33,275 bases of DNA from Saprospirales bacterium (GCA_007695035.1 REEO01000013.1:1-33275); one strand, 5' to 3'. Positions 8,416 through 17,592 are shown, counted from the stretch's first letter. Numbers and translations: made by a program. Notes: generated by a model not told the origin, from the letters alone.

Positions 8416-8817
8416 TTACTTTTTTCCTTCACAATACCTTTTCAATCGGTACAAAAACAGTGCCCAGTTGTAGCTGCACCATCGGTAGTAGTCAGTGCGT
8501 TCCCGCCATTCAGAATGGTTGAGATACACGGTGGTTACTCCTTTGTTTTCAGTCAGATGAAAGGACAGTTTTGTGCCCGTCCACTCTTCGTCAGAGGCAA
8601 TGCATTCTCAGCGAATATAGCTGTCTTCCTTTAATTCTCTCACCTTGAATTCCGTGATGTATCCCTCGTCAAAGTCAAATTTATTCACGTAGCCTATTTC
8701 CGGCTTTGCGGTCAGTTTTTTGGTCCAAATCCGGCTGAGACCCTCCTCGGTTACAAGGGCATCTAATATCACCTTTGCCGGGGCTTTGATGTAGTTGATT
8801 TGCTCAATGCTGTCCAT
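8416..8817 (-). pseudogene. SRPBCC/AHSA1-type (START-like) gene broken by an in-frame TGA
   Basis: The frame starting MDSIEQINYIKAPAKVIL at 8817 is an SRPBCC (AHSA1-like, Bet v1 fold) domain: EGLSRIWTKKLTAKPEIG, then KFDFDEGYITEFKV. It stops at a TGA (8608-8610). The same frame stays open for 63 more codons to TAA at 8416-8418 and carries the rest of the family's pattern: ECIASDEEWTGTKLSFHL, TTVYLNHSEW and a closing YNWALFLYRLKRYCEGKK. In relatives the position of the TGA is normally Trp (a W-x-C motif before the EW.GT segment), so one TGG-to-TGA change would explain the break. An upstream TTG start (8862) is possible but the ATG fits the family. The intact SRPBCC gene at 8958-9419 lies 140 bp upstream in the same direction. 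Confidence 0.8.
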
Positions 8818-8957
8818 ACTTGTATAATTGAGTTTAAGCGCTTCACTGCGAAGCCGGTACAATTAAATTGCCCAATCTCAATCCAAATCCCACTTTAATT
8901 GCCTTCAATCCCTGAGGGAGAGGTTTGGTCCGGGAGAGGTCGGGAAATTGGATTCGT

Positions 8958-9419
8958 TTATTTCGACTCACAAAGCCCCTTCAGTGTCGAAAGCGCTTTC
9001 GGGAATGCCTTTTCCATATAATCCACATGCACATCATCCGTATCCACTTCTATGGTGACGGTCGTCTTTCCGTCGCTCTCCTCAAAGTGGTAATTCTCCA
9101 TGCCTCCGGCCCATTTTTCGACTTCAGGGCCTTCGGTGATCTCCTTGTCTCCGTGGAGAAGCCCGTAGTGTCGGATGGAGACGTAGCGGTTGGGCACAAT
9201 ATCCGCAATTTCAGAGATCATGCCTCCCGTTTCTCCCTTGTCATCAGAGCCGAGAAAGTACATTTTCTCCCCCTTGCTCCACTTGCCTTTGAAGGTGGAA
9301 GTGGGATTGAACGCCGCTGTCCACTTCTCGTAGGTCGCCTTATTACTAAGTCCCAGCATGGTGTCGTAAACTTTCGGTGCCGGGGCATTTACTGTGGCAT
9401 TGAATTTTAGTCTTTTCAT
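8958..9419 (-). CDS. SRPBCC domain-containing (START-like, AHSA1-type) protein
   Basis: The 153-residue product is a complete SRPBCC domain with the helix-grip fold that binds hydrophobic ligands. It begins MKRLKFNATVNAPAPKVYD and continues with YEKWTAAFNPTSTFKGKWSKG, a standard pattern in the family. The central strands (GGMISEIADIVPNRYVSIRHYG) and TTVTIEVDTDDVH precede a C-terminal helix (KAFPKALSTLKGLCES). The protein is cytosolic and no catalytic residues can be named. It lies upstream of the broken SRPBCC paralogue and a -7 promoter match lies upstream of its ATG. The ligand and physiological role are unknown. Confidence 0.85.
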   Translation of the reverse strand: MKRLKFNATVNAPAPKVYDTMLGLSNKATYEKWTAAFNPTSTFKGKWSKGEKMYFLGSDDKGETGGMISEIADIVPNRYVSIRHYGLLHGDKEITEGPEVEKWAGGMENYHFEESDGKTTVTIEVDTDDVHVDYMEKAFPKALSTLKGLCESK

Positions 9420-9464
9420 GTTAGCGAGGTTTTGATTGTTTTATTCGCTCAGGTTTTCCGCTTG

Positions 9465-9501
9465 CTACTTTCGCAGCGATTTAGCAACATCGCAAAAGTA
9501 G
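9465..9501. promoter_or_regulatory. Imperfect inverted repeat overlapping a promoter match (operator or leader hairpin candidate)
   Basis: CTACTTTCGCAGCGAT (9465-9480) and ATCGCAAAAGTAG (9489-9501) are near-complementary arms separated by 8 nt. The right arm contains the minus-strand -7 match TACTTTTG (9493-9500) for the SRPBCC gene starting at 9419. It could be an operator or fold in the leader RNA. Confidence 0.4.
9493..9500 (-). promoter_or_regulatory. Candidate -7 promoter element (TACTTTTG)
   Basis: Read on the minus strand this is TACTTTTG, matching TAnnTTTG, 74 bp before the ATG at 9419. No good -33 TTTG is seen at the expected spacing, so the call rests on the -7 match alone. Confidence 0.4.
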
Positions 9502-9698
9502 GGAAGTCCGACTGGATATTTTAATACCGTTTGCGACAAAGATGGTGGGGTGTTGCGTCAGGGGGGAAGGTACTGTGTGGAGTTTTGCTTGAATAATATT
9601 TCGGTAGAGATAGAAAGGGCGGGACGCACTGAAAATGAAGTTTTTCAAGTTGTATTTTCGATTAAAGGCTTGTCTACTTCCCTTTGGTTTACCCCCCC

Positions 9699-12600
9699 CT
9701 ACATATTCCTCCGATACTGCCCACCAACCTCATACAGCGCATTTGTAATCTGCCCCAGGGAGCAGACTTTGGTGCACTCCATCAATTCCTCGTATACATT
9801 CTCGTTGGCGAGGGCTTTTTGCTTGAGTTTTTTGAGTGCCAATTCTCCCTTGTCGTCGTGGGCTTTGTGCAATTCTCTGAGATTGGAGATCTGCTTTTCC
9901 TTTTCCTCTTCGGTGGCGCGTATTACCTCGCCGGGTTGCACCGTGGGAGAACCGTCTTTGTTCAGGTAGGTGTTGACTCCTATGATGGGAAACTCTCCGC
10001 TGTGTTTGAGGGTTTCGTAGTAGAGGCTTTCCTCCTGGATCTTACCGCGCTGGTACATGGTTTCCATGGCACCGAGGACTCCTCCGCGCTCCGTGATCCG
10101 GTCGAATTCCAATAGAACGGCTTCTTCCACCAGCTCTGTGAGTTCTTCTATGATAAAAGAGCCCTGGAGCGGGTTTTCGTTCTTGGCGAGCCCCAACTCG
10201 TGATTGATGATCATCTGTATGGCGACGGCCCGGCGCACACTCTCCTCGGTGGGCGTGGTGATGGCCTCGTCGTAGGCGTTGGTGTGGAGGGAATTGCAGT
10301 TGTCGTAAATGGCGTACAGGGCCTGGAGGGTGGTCCTGATGTCGTTGAAGGAGATTTCCTGCGCGTGCAGTGATCTACCCGATGTCTGTATGTGGTATTT
10401 GAGCTTTTGGGACCGGTCGTCTGCTTCGTATTTGTGCTTGAGGGCTTTGGCCCAGATTCTCCGTGCAACCCGTCCGATCACGGCGTATTCCGGGTCGATG
10501 CCGTTGGAGAAAAAGAAGGACAGATTGGGGGCAAATTTATTGATGTCCATTCCTCTGCTGAGGTAGTACTCCACAAAGGTAAAGCCATTGGCGAGCGTAA
10601 ATGCGAGCTGGGTGATCGGATTGGCTCCGGCCTCTGCGATGTGGTAGCCGGAAATGGAGACGGAGTAAAAATTCCGCACATTTTGGTCGATGAAATACTG
10701 CTGCACATCTCCCATCAGTTTGAGGGAAAATTCTGTGGAAAAAATACAGGTGTTCTGCGCCTGGTCTTCCTTGAGAATATCCGCCTGCACGGTTCCCCGC
10801 ACTGAGCTGAGTGCTTTTGCCTTGAGTTCCCGGTAGGTTTCCTCAGGCAGTATTTCGTCCCCGGTAAGGCCGAGCAGCATCAGTCCGAGGCCGTTGTTGC
10901 CCTCGGGTATTTCACCGGTGTACTCCGGTCTGGGCAGGCCGCGATCGTCGTATTTTTCTTTAAACTTCTTCTCTACTTTGTCCTCGAGGCCGTGCTCTTT
11001 GATGTACTTTTCACAGACCTGGTCGATTGCCGCATTCATGAAAAATGCGCAAATGGTAGCCGCGGGACCGTTTATCGTCATCGAAACCGATGTCTTGGGA
11101 TCGCACAGATCAAATCCGGAATAGAGTTTTTTGGCGTCGTTCAGGCTGCAGATGCTCACGCCGCTATTGCCTATTTTTCCGTAAATATCGGGTCGATGAT
11201 CCGGGTCTTCTCCGTAGAGGGTTACAGAATCAAATGCAGTGGAGAGCCGGTTTGCCGGCATGTCGAGTGAGAGGTAGTGAAAGCGCTTGTTGGTTCGCTC
11301 CGGTCCGCCCTCTCCGGCAAACATCCTGGTGGGGTCCTCTCCTTTTCTCTTGAAGGGGAATACGCCCGCCGTATAGGGAAATTCACCGGGTACATTTTCC
11401 TGCAGCGCCCATCTGAGCAGATCCTCCCAGTCTTTGTATCCGGGCAATACAACCCGCGGTATTTTGGTCCTGGAAAGCGATTCTGTGTGGGTCGGAACGC
11501 GTATCTCTTTGTTTCTCACCTTGTACACAAACTCATCGGCCTTGTAATTCGCTGTTTTTTCTTCCCAGCCATCGAGTATGCGCTGGCATTCGCCGTCCAG
11601 ATCTTTTCTCAGTTCCTCCTCCAGCCCATCCAGATTCTTGATCATTTCGTTGTAGTGCGGTTCATTTCTGTCCCGGAGCTCTTTCTTCGTCTGGATCACG
11701 GCGTAGAGTCGCCCTGCTATGGCCGATTGTTTATCGACCCAGGCGTCGTACTTTCTGTTGTTTTCGGCTATTTCGGACAAATAGCGGACTCTTTTGGGAG
11801 GGATGATGTATATTTTTTCAGAAAATCCCTCCTGGAGGGTAAAGTCCAGGCTGAAATCTGCATTGGTTTTCGCTACCACCCCTTTCATCAGCTCCATAAA
11901 GAGCTTGTTGGTTCCGGGGTCGTTGAACTGAGAGGCAATGGTGCCGTAAACGGGCATTTCGTCAAGGGATTTGTCGAAAAGCAGGTGATTGCGCTGGTAT
12001 TGTTTTTTCACATCCCTCAGGGCGTCCTGCGCTCCGCGTTTGTCGAATTTGTTGATGGCGATGAGGTCGGCAAAGTCCAGCATATCGATCTTTTCCAATT
12101 GGGTGGCCGCTCCGTATTCGGGAGTCATCACGTACATGGACAGGTCTGAATGGTCCACTATTTCGGTATCGGATTGACCAATGCCGGAAGTCTCCAGAAT
12201 AATGAGGTCGAAATCCGCCGTCTTGAGTATGTCCAGAGCAGTGCGCACGTGCTTTGAAAGTGCCAGATTGGACTGTCGCGTGGCCAGAGACCTCATGTAA
12301 ACCCGGTCGGAGTGGTTGATGGCGTTCATTCTTATCCGGTCTCCCAGCAGGGCGCCTCCGGTCTTTCTCTTTGAGGGATCTACGGAGACGATACCTATAG
12401 TTTTACCCGGGTATTCCAAAAGGAAGCGCCGGACAATTTCATCCACCAGGCTCGATTTCCCCGATCCGCCGGTTCCGGTAATTCCGACAATTGGTTTTTC
12501 GATGGCGGCAGCCTTTTTGGAAAGTTCTTCAGTCAGGTCGCGGTGGCGGTCCGGAAAGTTCTCCACGGCTGAGATCAACCTCGCTATAGATTTAAATGAT

Positions 12601-13088
12601 TTTTTCTCCACTTCGGACAGTTCCCCATTCAGTTGGTCACCCAGCGGGTAGTCGCACTGTTTGACCACATCCGAGATCATACCCTGCAGCCCCATGCTCC
12701 TGCCGTCATCCGGGCTGTAAATCCGGTCGATTCCGTATTCGTGCAGTTCTTCTATTTCCGAGGGAAGAATGGTTCCCCCTCCGCCTCCGAATATTTTGAT
12801 GTGGCCGCAGCCAGCTTCTTTCAGCAGGTCGTGCATGTATTTGAAGTACTCTGTATGCCCTCCCTGGTAGGAAGTGATGGCGATACCATTTGCGTCTTCC
12901 TGTATAGCCGTGTCCACGATTTCTTTAACAGAGCGGTTGTGCCCGAGGTGGATCACTTCCGCACCTGAAGACTGCATAATCCGTCTCATTATGTTGATGG
13001 CTGCATCGTGTCCGTCAAATAAAGAAGCGGCTGTCACCAATCTCACATGATTTTTTGGCTTGTACAATCCGTTGTTTTTCCCAGTCAT
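9699..13088 (-). CDS. icmF: Fused isobutyryl-CoA mutase (B12-binding / G-protein chaperone / mutase)
   Basis: The enzyme interconverts isobutyryl-CoA and n-butyryl-CoA using adenosylcobalamin, in one chain with its own GTPase chaperone. Numbering is from the ATG at 13088 (1129 residues); a longer TTG start at 13163 adds 25 unlike residues and is less likely. The B12 domain (about 15-150) has [11 protein letters not shown] with His27 as lower ligand, TSYQGGH and GGGGGTI. The MeaB-like G domain (about 195-430) has the P-loop GTGGSGKS (205-212) and NKFD (346-349). The mutase barrel (about 545-1100) contains TAGVFPFKR and [11 protein letters not shown]. Phe577 and Gln778 replace the Tyr and Arg used by methylmalonyl-CoA mutase (GPY and MVRGT), which is the IcmF signature. 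Some IcmF proteins also act on pivalyl-CoA or isovaleryl-CoA. It stands alone, divergent from 13374. Confidence 0.95.
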   Translation of the reverse strand: MTGKNNGLYKPKNHVRLVTAASLFDGHDAAINIMRRIMQSSGAEVIHLGHNRSVKEIVDTAIQEDANGIAITSYQGGHTEYFKYMHDLLKEAGCGHIKIFGGGGGTILPSEIEELHEYGIDRIYSPDDGRSMGLQGMISDVVKQCDYPLGDQLNGELSEVEKKSFKSIARLISAVENFPDRHRDLTEELSKKAAAIEKPIVGITGTGGSGKSSLVDEIVRRFLLEYPGKTIGIVSVDPSKRKTGGALLGDRIRMNAINHSDRVYMRSLATRQSNLALSKHVRTALDILKTADFDLIILETSGIGQSDTEIVDHSDLSMYVMTPEYGAATQLEKIDMLDFADLIAINKFDKRGAQDALRDVKKQYQRNHLLFDKSLDEMPVYGTIASQFNDPGTNKLFMELMKGVVAKTNADFSLDFTLQEGFSEKIYIIPPKRVRYLSEIAENNRKYDAWVDKQSAIAGRLYAVIQTKKELRDRNEPHYNEMIKNLDGLEEELRKDLDGECQRILDGWEEKTANYKADEFVYKVRNKEIRVPTHTESLSRTKIPRVVLPGYKDWEDLLRWALQENVPGEFPYTAGVFPFKRKGEDPTRMFAGEGGPERTNKRFHYLSLDMPANRLSTAFDSVTLYGEDPDHRPDIYGKIGNSGVSICSLNDAKKLYSGFDLCDPKTSVSMTINGPAATICAFFMNAAIDQVCEKYIKEHGLEDKVEKKFKEKYDDRGLPRPEYTGEIPEGNNGLGLMLLGLTGDEILPEETYRELKAKALSSVRGTVQADILKEDQAQNTCIFSTEFSLKLMGDVQQYFIDQNVRNFYSVSISGYHIAEAGANPITQLAFTLANGFTFVEYYLSRGMDINKFAPNLSFFFSNGIDPEYAVIGRVARRIWAKALKHKYEADDRSQKLKYHIQTSGRSLHAQEISFNDIRTTLQALYAIYDNCNSLHTNAYDEAITTPTEESVRRAVAIQMIINHELGLAKNENPLQGSFIIEELTELVEEAVLLEFDRITERGGVLGAMETMYQRGKIQEESLYYETLKHSGEFPIIGVNTYLNKDGSPTVQPGEVIRATEEEKEKQISNLRELHKAHDDKGELALKKLKQKALANENVYEELMECTKVCSLGQITNALYEVGGQYRRNM

Positions 13089-13349
13089 AGTATCGGTTTT
13101 TTCGATGCCCGAAGATACGATTTTTCCAGCAATCAGATGGAATTTCAACACCGGTCTGTCCAAAGTGTTTGGGATAAGGGGCCAGTCATAGGTCTGGGAG
13201 TATTTTACATTCGTCGGGTGGAAGACTGCCTTAAAAGTCGATATTCAAGGTGATTACATTTCACAGATATTACTATTCCTGCATTGAGAAGCATATTGAG
13301 TTGATGTAATCCTTGCCAAAAAAAACATCCCCGGTTTCTCACCGTTAAT

Positions 13350-13357
13350 TAATTTTG
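13350..13357 (+). promoter_or_regulatory. Candidate -7 promoter element (TAATTTTG)
   Basis: TAATTTTG matches TAnnTTTG, 16 bp before the ATG at 13374, which would give a very short leader. No -33 TTTG at ideal spacing is visible. Confidence 0.45.
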
Positions 13358-13373
13358 CGAGTAATCTTAATGA

Positions 13374-14864
13374 ATGCTAAAAGTAACTGAGATGACAGGA
13401 ATGTTCAGAAAATGGGCCGGTATTTGTGCGGTGCTTTGTTTTTGCCTTCCCGCCCTAACCACGGCCCAGGAGGGCTATCGAATGGAGGTAGATTTGCGCG
13501 GATACGACAATGACACCCTCTTGCTGGCATATTACATGGGTGAGCGGCAGTTGATAAAGGACACTGCTTTTCGCTCAGGGGAAGGGGTGTTTGTCTTTGA
13601 GTGGGATGAACCCATTGACCCTGGAATGTATATGGTAGTGGAAATGCATGAAATGAATTTTTTCCAATTACTGGTGGATGAAGGAGAAAACGACCTGCAG
13701 ATTTCTGCAGAACACGGGAATATCACAGAGTCCATTGAAATTTCTGGGTCCCCGCAGAACAGTGCATTTTACAAATACCTGGCATATCTGGATGAGCACC
13801 GCAAAAAAGCGGATAGACTGCGGGAGGAAATGGAAGAGTTGCCCGAAGAAGAGCGGGAGGCACTGCAGGAACAATTGAACGGGATTGATGAGCGGGTGTT
13901 GAACCACCAAAAGGAACTGGCAGAGGAGTACGGTGAAAAGTTTTTCGGGGTGTTCCTCAAGGCCAATATGGAGCCTAAAATGCCAGAATTTGAAGGAACG
14001 GATGAGGAAGTGAGGCGGGAGCGGTTCCGCTACTTCCGCAAGAACTTTTTTGAAAATATTGACCTGACGGATGCCCGGTTATTGAGGTCGCCTGTTTTAG
14101 CCACAAAAGTCCATCAGTACCTGGATCAGGTCGTGCCCAGGCATCCCGATTCTATTAATAAAGCGGTTACGCTGATTTTGGATGAAATGGAGGAAAACCG
14201 CACCGTCTTCAGGTATTTTTTGCCCAATCTCCTGAATAAGTACGCGCGTAGTAATATCATCGGAATGGATGCGGTTTACGTGCACATAATCGATACGTAC
14301 TATCGCCAGGACAGAGCACCGTGGACCAATGAAGAGCAATTGAATCAGATATTGGAACGCGCTGACCGAATGAGACCGGTTTTGATTGGAAAAACAGCAC
14401 CCGATATTACTGTGCAGGACCGGGAGGGGGCCCGGGTGCGACTCCACGACCTCGATTACGAAATAATGGTGTTGTATTTTTGGAGGCCCGATTGCGGCCA
14501 CTGCCGGCGCTACACACCGAGAATCATCGAGTTTTTATACGAATTTGAGGACAGGGGCGTGGGTGTGGTCACTATTTGTACGAAATTTACCGATGAGGTG
14601 GAGACTTGCTGGGACTATATCGATAGAACCGAAGGCGCTGAGGACCTTTTTAACCTGGTGGATCCTTTTCATCGGTCGAGGTTCAGTGTCAAGTACGATG
14701 TGCGCAGTACGCCCATGATTTATATTTTGGATGCAGACAAGGAAATACTGTCCAAAAGGCTTTCCGCTGATCAGTTGTTTGATGTGGTGCCCATGTTTTT
14801 GGATGATGATGAAGAGGCAATGGAAATGCTGGAGGATGAAACTCCCACCGGCACGGGGCTGTGA
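13374..14864 (+). CDS. Exported thioredoxin-fold protein (DUF4369/DUF5106-TlpA-like)
   Basis: This 496-residue exported protein combines an N-terminal DUF4369-like beta domain with a C-terminal AhpC/TSA-thioredoxin domain. A signal peptide ends near residue 31 (CFCLPALTTAQ); the real start may be Met10 (MFRKWAGICAVL) rather than the first ATG. DUF4369-like strands follow at about 35-125 (YDNDTLLLAYYMGER, FQLLVDEGEN). A charged helical segment rich in Glu lies at about 140-185. The thioredoxin domain (about 338-475) has the active site FWRPDCGHC (Cys374 and Cys377) and a cis-Pro loop STPMIYILD. It likely serves as a periplasmic thiol-disulfide oxidoreductase; the partner is unknown. The CGHC pair argues for a redox-active protein rather than a purely structural one. 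Confidence 0.9.
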   Translation: MLKVTEMTGMFRKWAGICAVLCFCLPALTTAQEGYRMEVDLRGYDNDTLLLAYYMGERQLIKDTAFRSGEGVFVFEWDEPIDPGMYMVVEMHEMNFFQLLVDEGENDLQISAEHGNITESIEISGSPQNSAFYKYLAYLDEHRKKADRLREEMEELPEEEREALQEQLNGIDERVLNHQKELAEEYGEKFFGVFLKANMEPKMPEFEGTDEEVRRERFRYFRKNFFENIDLTDARLLRSPVLATKVHQYLDQVVPRHPDSINKAVTLILDEMEENRTVFRYFLPNLLNKYARSNIIGMDAVYVHIIDTYYRQDRAPWTNEEQLNQILERADRMRPVLIGKTAPDITVQDREGARVRLHDLDYEIMVLYFWRPDCGHCRRYTPRIIEFLYEFEDRGVGVVTICTKFTDEVETCWDYIDRTEGAEDLFNLVDPFHRSRFSVKYDVRSTPMIYILDADKEILSKRLSADQLFDVVPMFLDDDEEAMEMLEDETPTGTGL

Positions 14865-14893
14865 TTTTTTTGTACGGTGTTGAAATCTCGAAT

Positions 14894-14932
14894 TTGGTCC
14901 ACCATAGAGGAACGGAGATCGCAGAGGGAATT
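14894..14932. repeat. TTGGTCCACCATAGAGG-type dispersed repeat, copy 1
   Basis: The sequence beginning TTGGTCCACCATAGAGGAAC aligns over its length with 23476-23512 (TTGGTCCACCACAGGGGAAC and onward, ending GAATT), with a few substitutions. A shorter copy is at 23793-23808. Confidence 0.65.
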
Positions 14933-15153
14933 CTGGATTGTATAAGGTTTTTTTAAAAGTATTCATGACGTCCGTATCTTTATGAGAGTTTGAAGGAGAC
15001 TTCCACGTTTTCGAAGAATAGTTTTTATTGGTTTCTAGTGGTGTATACAAAGGTGACACTGAGTCCAAGGATTAGTTATTGAGATAATATCCAGTATTTT
15101 ATTGTATGATTCAATAAAATGGGTATTCCCAAATTTAGAGACTGGCCCCACCC

Positions 15154-15206
15154 CCCAAAGCTTTGGGAATTGTTACTTTTTGTACTTGTCCCCAATCCTT
15201 TGGTGG
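15154..15206. repeat. CCCAAAGCTTTGGG palindrome with adjacent TTACTTTTTGT and CCCCAATCCTTTGG units
   Basis: CCCAAAGCTTTGGG (15154-15167) is a perfect 14-bp palindrome. It is followed by TTACTTTTTGT (15173-15183, also at 7731-7741) and CCCCAATCCTTTGGTGG (15190-15206), a degenerate second palindrome. Together these look like a composite intergenic repeat. Confidence 0.6.
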
Positions 15207-15357
15207 ATCAAGACAAAAATTAAGTGAGATTGATACAAACCATTAAAAAGCCAATGACTATTCTTCTATAAATGGCAGTGGAAAGTTTGATGTCCAATTA
15301 GTTTGGTTTTGAATTTGTTTTGTTTATGATGTGTATAAGGTTGATAATTATCGTTTT

Positions 15358-15507
15358 ATGTCTTTTGAAAGTTTAGTAAATAAATTTAATTCAGGTGAAG
15401 GTGCTTTTTTGGGCATACACGCAAAGTCAATGGAAAAAACACCAAAAATCATTGGTCACCCTTTTAATTTTTGGAAAATAACAATGGATGAAATCCGGTA
15501 TCATTAA
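15358..15507 (+). CDS. Possible small ORF overlapping the permease start
   Basis: A 49-residue frame starts MSFESLVNKFNSGEGAF and ends KITMDEIRYH, overlapping the permease start (15488) by 20 bp. The frame is open upstream as far as a TGA at 15310, through YDVYKVDNYRF. It has protein-like composition but no recognisable family, and an AT-rich stretch of this length can be open by chance. It could be a short leader gene coupled to the permease or a decayed gene end. Confidence 0.25.
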   Translation: MSFESLVNKFNSGEGAFLGIHAKSMEKTPKIIGHPFNFWKITMDEIRYH

Positions 15508-17098
15508 AAAGCTCGATTTATATATAACGAGGCAGTTTTTGGGCCCTTTTCTCTCTGCTTTTTTCATTGCCCTGTTCGTACTGGTGATGCAGTTCCTGTG
15601 GGTTTACATAGATGAGATCATGGGCAAAGGCGTTGGTGCGGTGATTATTGTAGAAATGATTGCCTACATGTCTGTTTCCCTCATTCCAATGGCGTTGCCA
15701 ATAGCCATTTTGCTTGCCTCGGTGATGTTGTTCGGCAATCTGGCGGAAAAATACGAATTGGCGAGCATGAAGTCTTCGGGGATGTCGCTGATGCGCATCA
15801 TGATGCCTTTAATCATTTTTTCGATTCTGCTCTCCGGCTTTTCATTCTACTGTTCCAACAACCTGATCCCCGTCACCAACCTGAAGTTTCAGTCGCGCCT
15901 GTACGATATCAGACAACATCAACCGACCCTTGCCCTTGAACCGGAGACCTTCAACTACGATTTTAGTGGATACACGGTTCGCATAGGTGAGCGTTTGCCT
16001 GACGGAAGGAGCATTCGGGATGTGATGATTTACGACAATTCAGATGCCCGATCGGGCTTGATGAAGTTGGTTCGCGCAGATTCCGGAGAGATGTTCGTAT
16101 CGGGGGATCGGCAAAATCTCATCATGCGACTTTTTGATGGGGTGCAGTACCAGGACATGCCGGAGGACGGCAATTCCTTCAAGCCATTTTTGCAAACCCA
16201 TTTCTCGGAGTATCAATTGGTTTTTGACATTTCTGATTTTGAATTGCAGCGCACCGATGAGGAGCGCTTCAAATCCCACCGCCGCATGTTGACAGTGGGG
16301 CAGCTCAATGCCTCTATTGACAGCCTTGCTTCCCAGATGGAAGGTTTGCGGGCGAATATGTTGAAACCTCTTCTCGCACCGGGAACCCGGGCACTTGAGG
16401 ATGCTTTGGAAATAGAAGAAGCTGCAGTTGATACCCTCGCAGAAGAAAGCCAAAGTCGCCGCACCGAAGCCGAGCAAGTGGCCCTCCAACGCGCGGCAAG
16501 TGAGCGCGCGGCGGCGGAAGGGGGTGATACAACTCAATTTGTGGAAAGAGGTCCACCAGTGGAAAAACGAGCCATACCGTCACGGCAACGAGAAGTCGAT
16601 TTAGATACGGTAAAATCTTTTATCGATCTTTTTGAGGCAATTAACCATCGGGGACTTTACTCAAGGGCGACAGGATTTCTTCAGACACACGGACTTCAGG
16701 TGAATTCCAACACCCAGTCTATCAATTCCCTGGACAGCGAGTGGCGGAAACAGATTTATGAAAAACACAGAAAGTTTGCCTTTGCCGCTGTGTGCATCAT
16801 TTTCCTCTTCATTGGGGCTCCGATGGGTAGCATCATAAAAAAGGGGGGCTTTGGGTATCCACTTTTGGTAGCCATACTGTTTTTTACAGCCTATGTGATT
16901 CTGTTTACCCTATTTGATGAGATGAACGATGCCCGGTCAATCAATTCGGCTCTCTCGGGCTGGCTGGCGGAAATTGTACTTTTCCCCATGGGTCTTTTCC
17001 TTACCATTCAGGCGATGAAGGACAGAAAGATATTTGATTTTAGTGACTTCGGTAGTCCTGTGTTAAGGCTGCTACGGCCATTTTTTAAAAAGCGGTGA
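15488..17098 (+). CDS. LptF/LptG (YjgP/YjgQ) family lipopolysaccharide export permease
   Basis: This is the inner-membrane permease subunit that, with LptB, extracts lipopolysaccharide from the inner membrane towards the Lpt bridge. The 536-residue product has the family layout: an N-terminal amphipathic start (KKLDLYITRQFLGPFLSAFF), about three membrane segments before residue 125 (including MALPIAILLASVMLFGNLAE, then the ELASMKSSGMSLMRIM cytoplasmic loop typical of the family), a large periplasmic jelly-roll domain at about 125-420, and three C-terminal membrane segments (about 429-448, 457-476, 488-510). It is longer than the usual 350-430 residues because of a charged Ala/Glu/Arg-rich insertion at about 300-370 in the periplasmic part. 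The short form F versus G cannot be assigned. It converges on the gene at 17118 with a 19-bp gap. Confidence 0.9.
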   Translation: MKSGIIKKLDLYITRQFLGPFLSAFFIALFVLVMQFLWVYIDEIMGKGVGAVIIVEMIAYMSVSLIPMALPIAILLASVMLFGNLAEKYELASMKSSGMSLMRIMMPLIIFSILLSGFSFYCSNNLIPVTNLKFQSRLYDIRQHQPTLALEPETFNYDFSGYTVRIGERLPDGRSIRDVMIYDNSDARSGLMKLVRADSGEMFVSGDRQNLIMRLFDGVQYQDMPEDGNSFKPFLQTHFSEYQLVFDISDFELQRTDEERFKSHRRMLTVGQLNASIDSLASQMEGLRANMLKPLLAPGTRALEDALEIEEAAVDTLAEESQSRRTEAEQVALQRAASERAAAEGGDTTQFVERGPPVEKRAIPSRQREVDLDTVKSFIDLFEAINHRGLYSRATGFLQTHGLQVNSNTQSINSLDSEWRKQIYEKHRKFAFAAVCIIFLFIGAPMGSIIKKGGFGYPLLVAILFFTAYVILFTLFDEMNDARSINSALSGWLAEIVLFPMGLFLTIQAMKDRKIFDFSDFGSPVLRLLRPFFKKR

Positions 17099-17117
17099 AA
17101 GAGTGTGCCCGGTGCTG

Positions 17118-17492
17118 CTATTGGTCGGATTCAAGCTGTCTTATCCGTTCCTCCAAACCCTCAATTCGCTCTTTTAACTCCTGGATGGTGGGGTCAGCTT
17201 GTGTTGTCGCTTCAGGCTTTGTTTCCGGAGTTGGCGTGGTTTCTGCCGATTGGTCATCCGATTCCATCTCCCTTTCATAATCCTCGGGGTCCAAAGTGTC
17301 AGCCTGGTCGGTAGTTGCAGGAGGGGCTTGTTCTACTTCTTCAGTCTCTTCACCCCAGCCCATGGTCGCTTTGAGTTCTTCCCAAGGCGAGGTGCCGGTG
17401 ATAAGGGTGGCCGAAATGTAGATGACCGGCCCTGCAATCAACAAAAAGATCAAAAAGCGGGCGCAGCCGGTGAGTTTATATTTTCGTCTCAT
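17118..17492 (-). CDS. Hypothetical small single-pass membrane protein with acidic linker and coiled coil
   Basis: I do not recognise the family. From the ATG at 17492 the product has 124 residues. It starts with a basic N-terminus (MRRKYKLTGCARF), followed by one membrane segment, FLIFLLIAGPVIYISATLI (about 13-31). A long acidic, Pro/Thr-rich linker follows (about 45-95; for example EETEEVEQAPPATTDQ). The C-terminal helix, IQELKERIEGLEERIRQLES, has coiled-coil heptads. An upstream ATG at 17588 in the same frame would add 32 residues, but a good promoter match ends near there, which favours the shorter form. The layout suggests an inner-membrane protein whose coiled coil contacts a partner, as in small division or envelope proteins, but no function can be given. 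Confidence 0.7.
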   Translation of the reverse strand: MRRKYKLTGCARFLIFLLIAGPVIYISATLITGTSPWEELKATMGWGEETEEVEQAPPATTDQADTLDPEDYEREMESDDQSAETTPTPETKPEATTQADPTIQELKERIEGLEERIRQLESDQ

Positions 17493-17592
17493 AATGACGG
17501 ATTGTAGTGATGATTTCTCTCGTAAAAAACGCTGTTTAAATCCTAATTTGAATCCCGGTAACTTTCTAATTAGAGAATGTCCGGACATACGA

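Larger units (their letters stand above)
14865..15487. other. Repeat-bearing intergenic region
   Basis: No large gene is present. The region holds a half-copy of the CCACCACAGAGG-type repeat (14894-14932), a perfect palindrome with a related neighbour (15154-15206), and a possible small ORF at its right end (15358-15507). The remainder shows nothing I recognise. Confidence 0.6.

Noticed and set aside
8608-8610. TGA as selenocysteine or as a reassigned Trp codon
   Set aside because: No other gene here needs TGA read as Trp, several genes end in TGA, and the family position is Trp, not Cys or Sec. A nonsense mutation or sequence error is simpler.
11277-12149. A 290-codon plus-strand open frame across the IcmF gene
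   Set aside because: It lies wholly opposite a long gene with clear family motifs; its translation is Phe/Val/Gly-rich with no recognisable domain, as expected for an antisense shadow.
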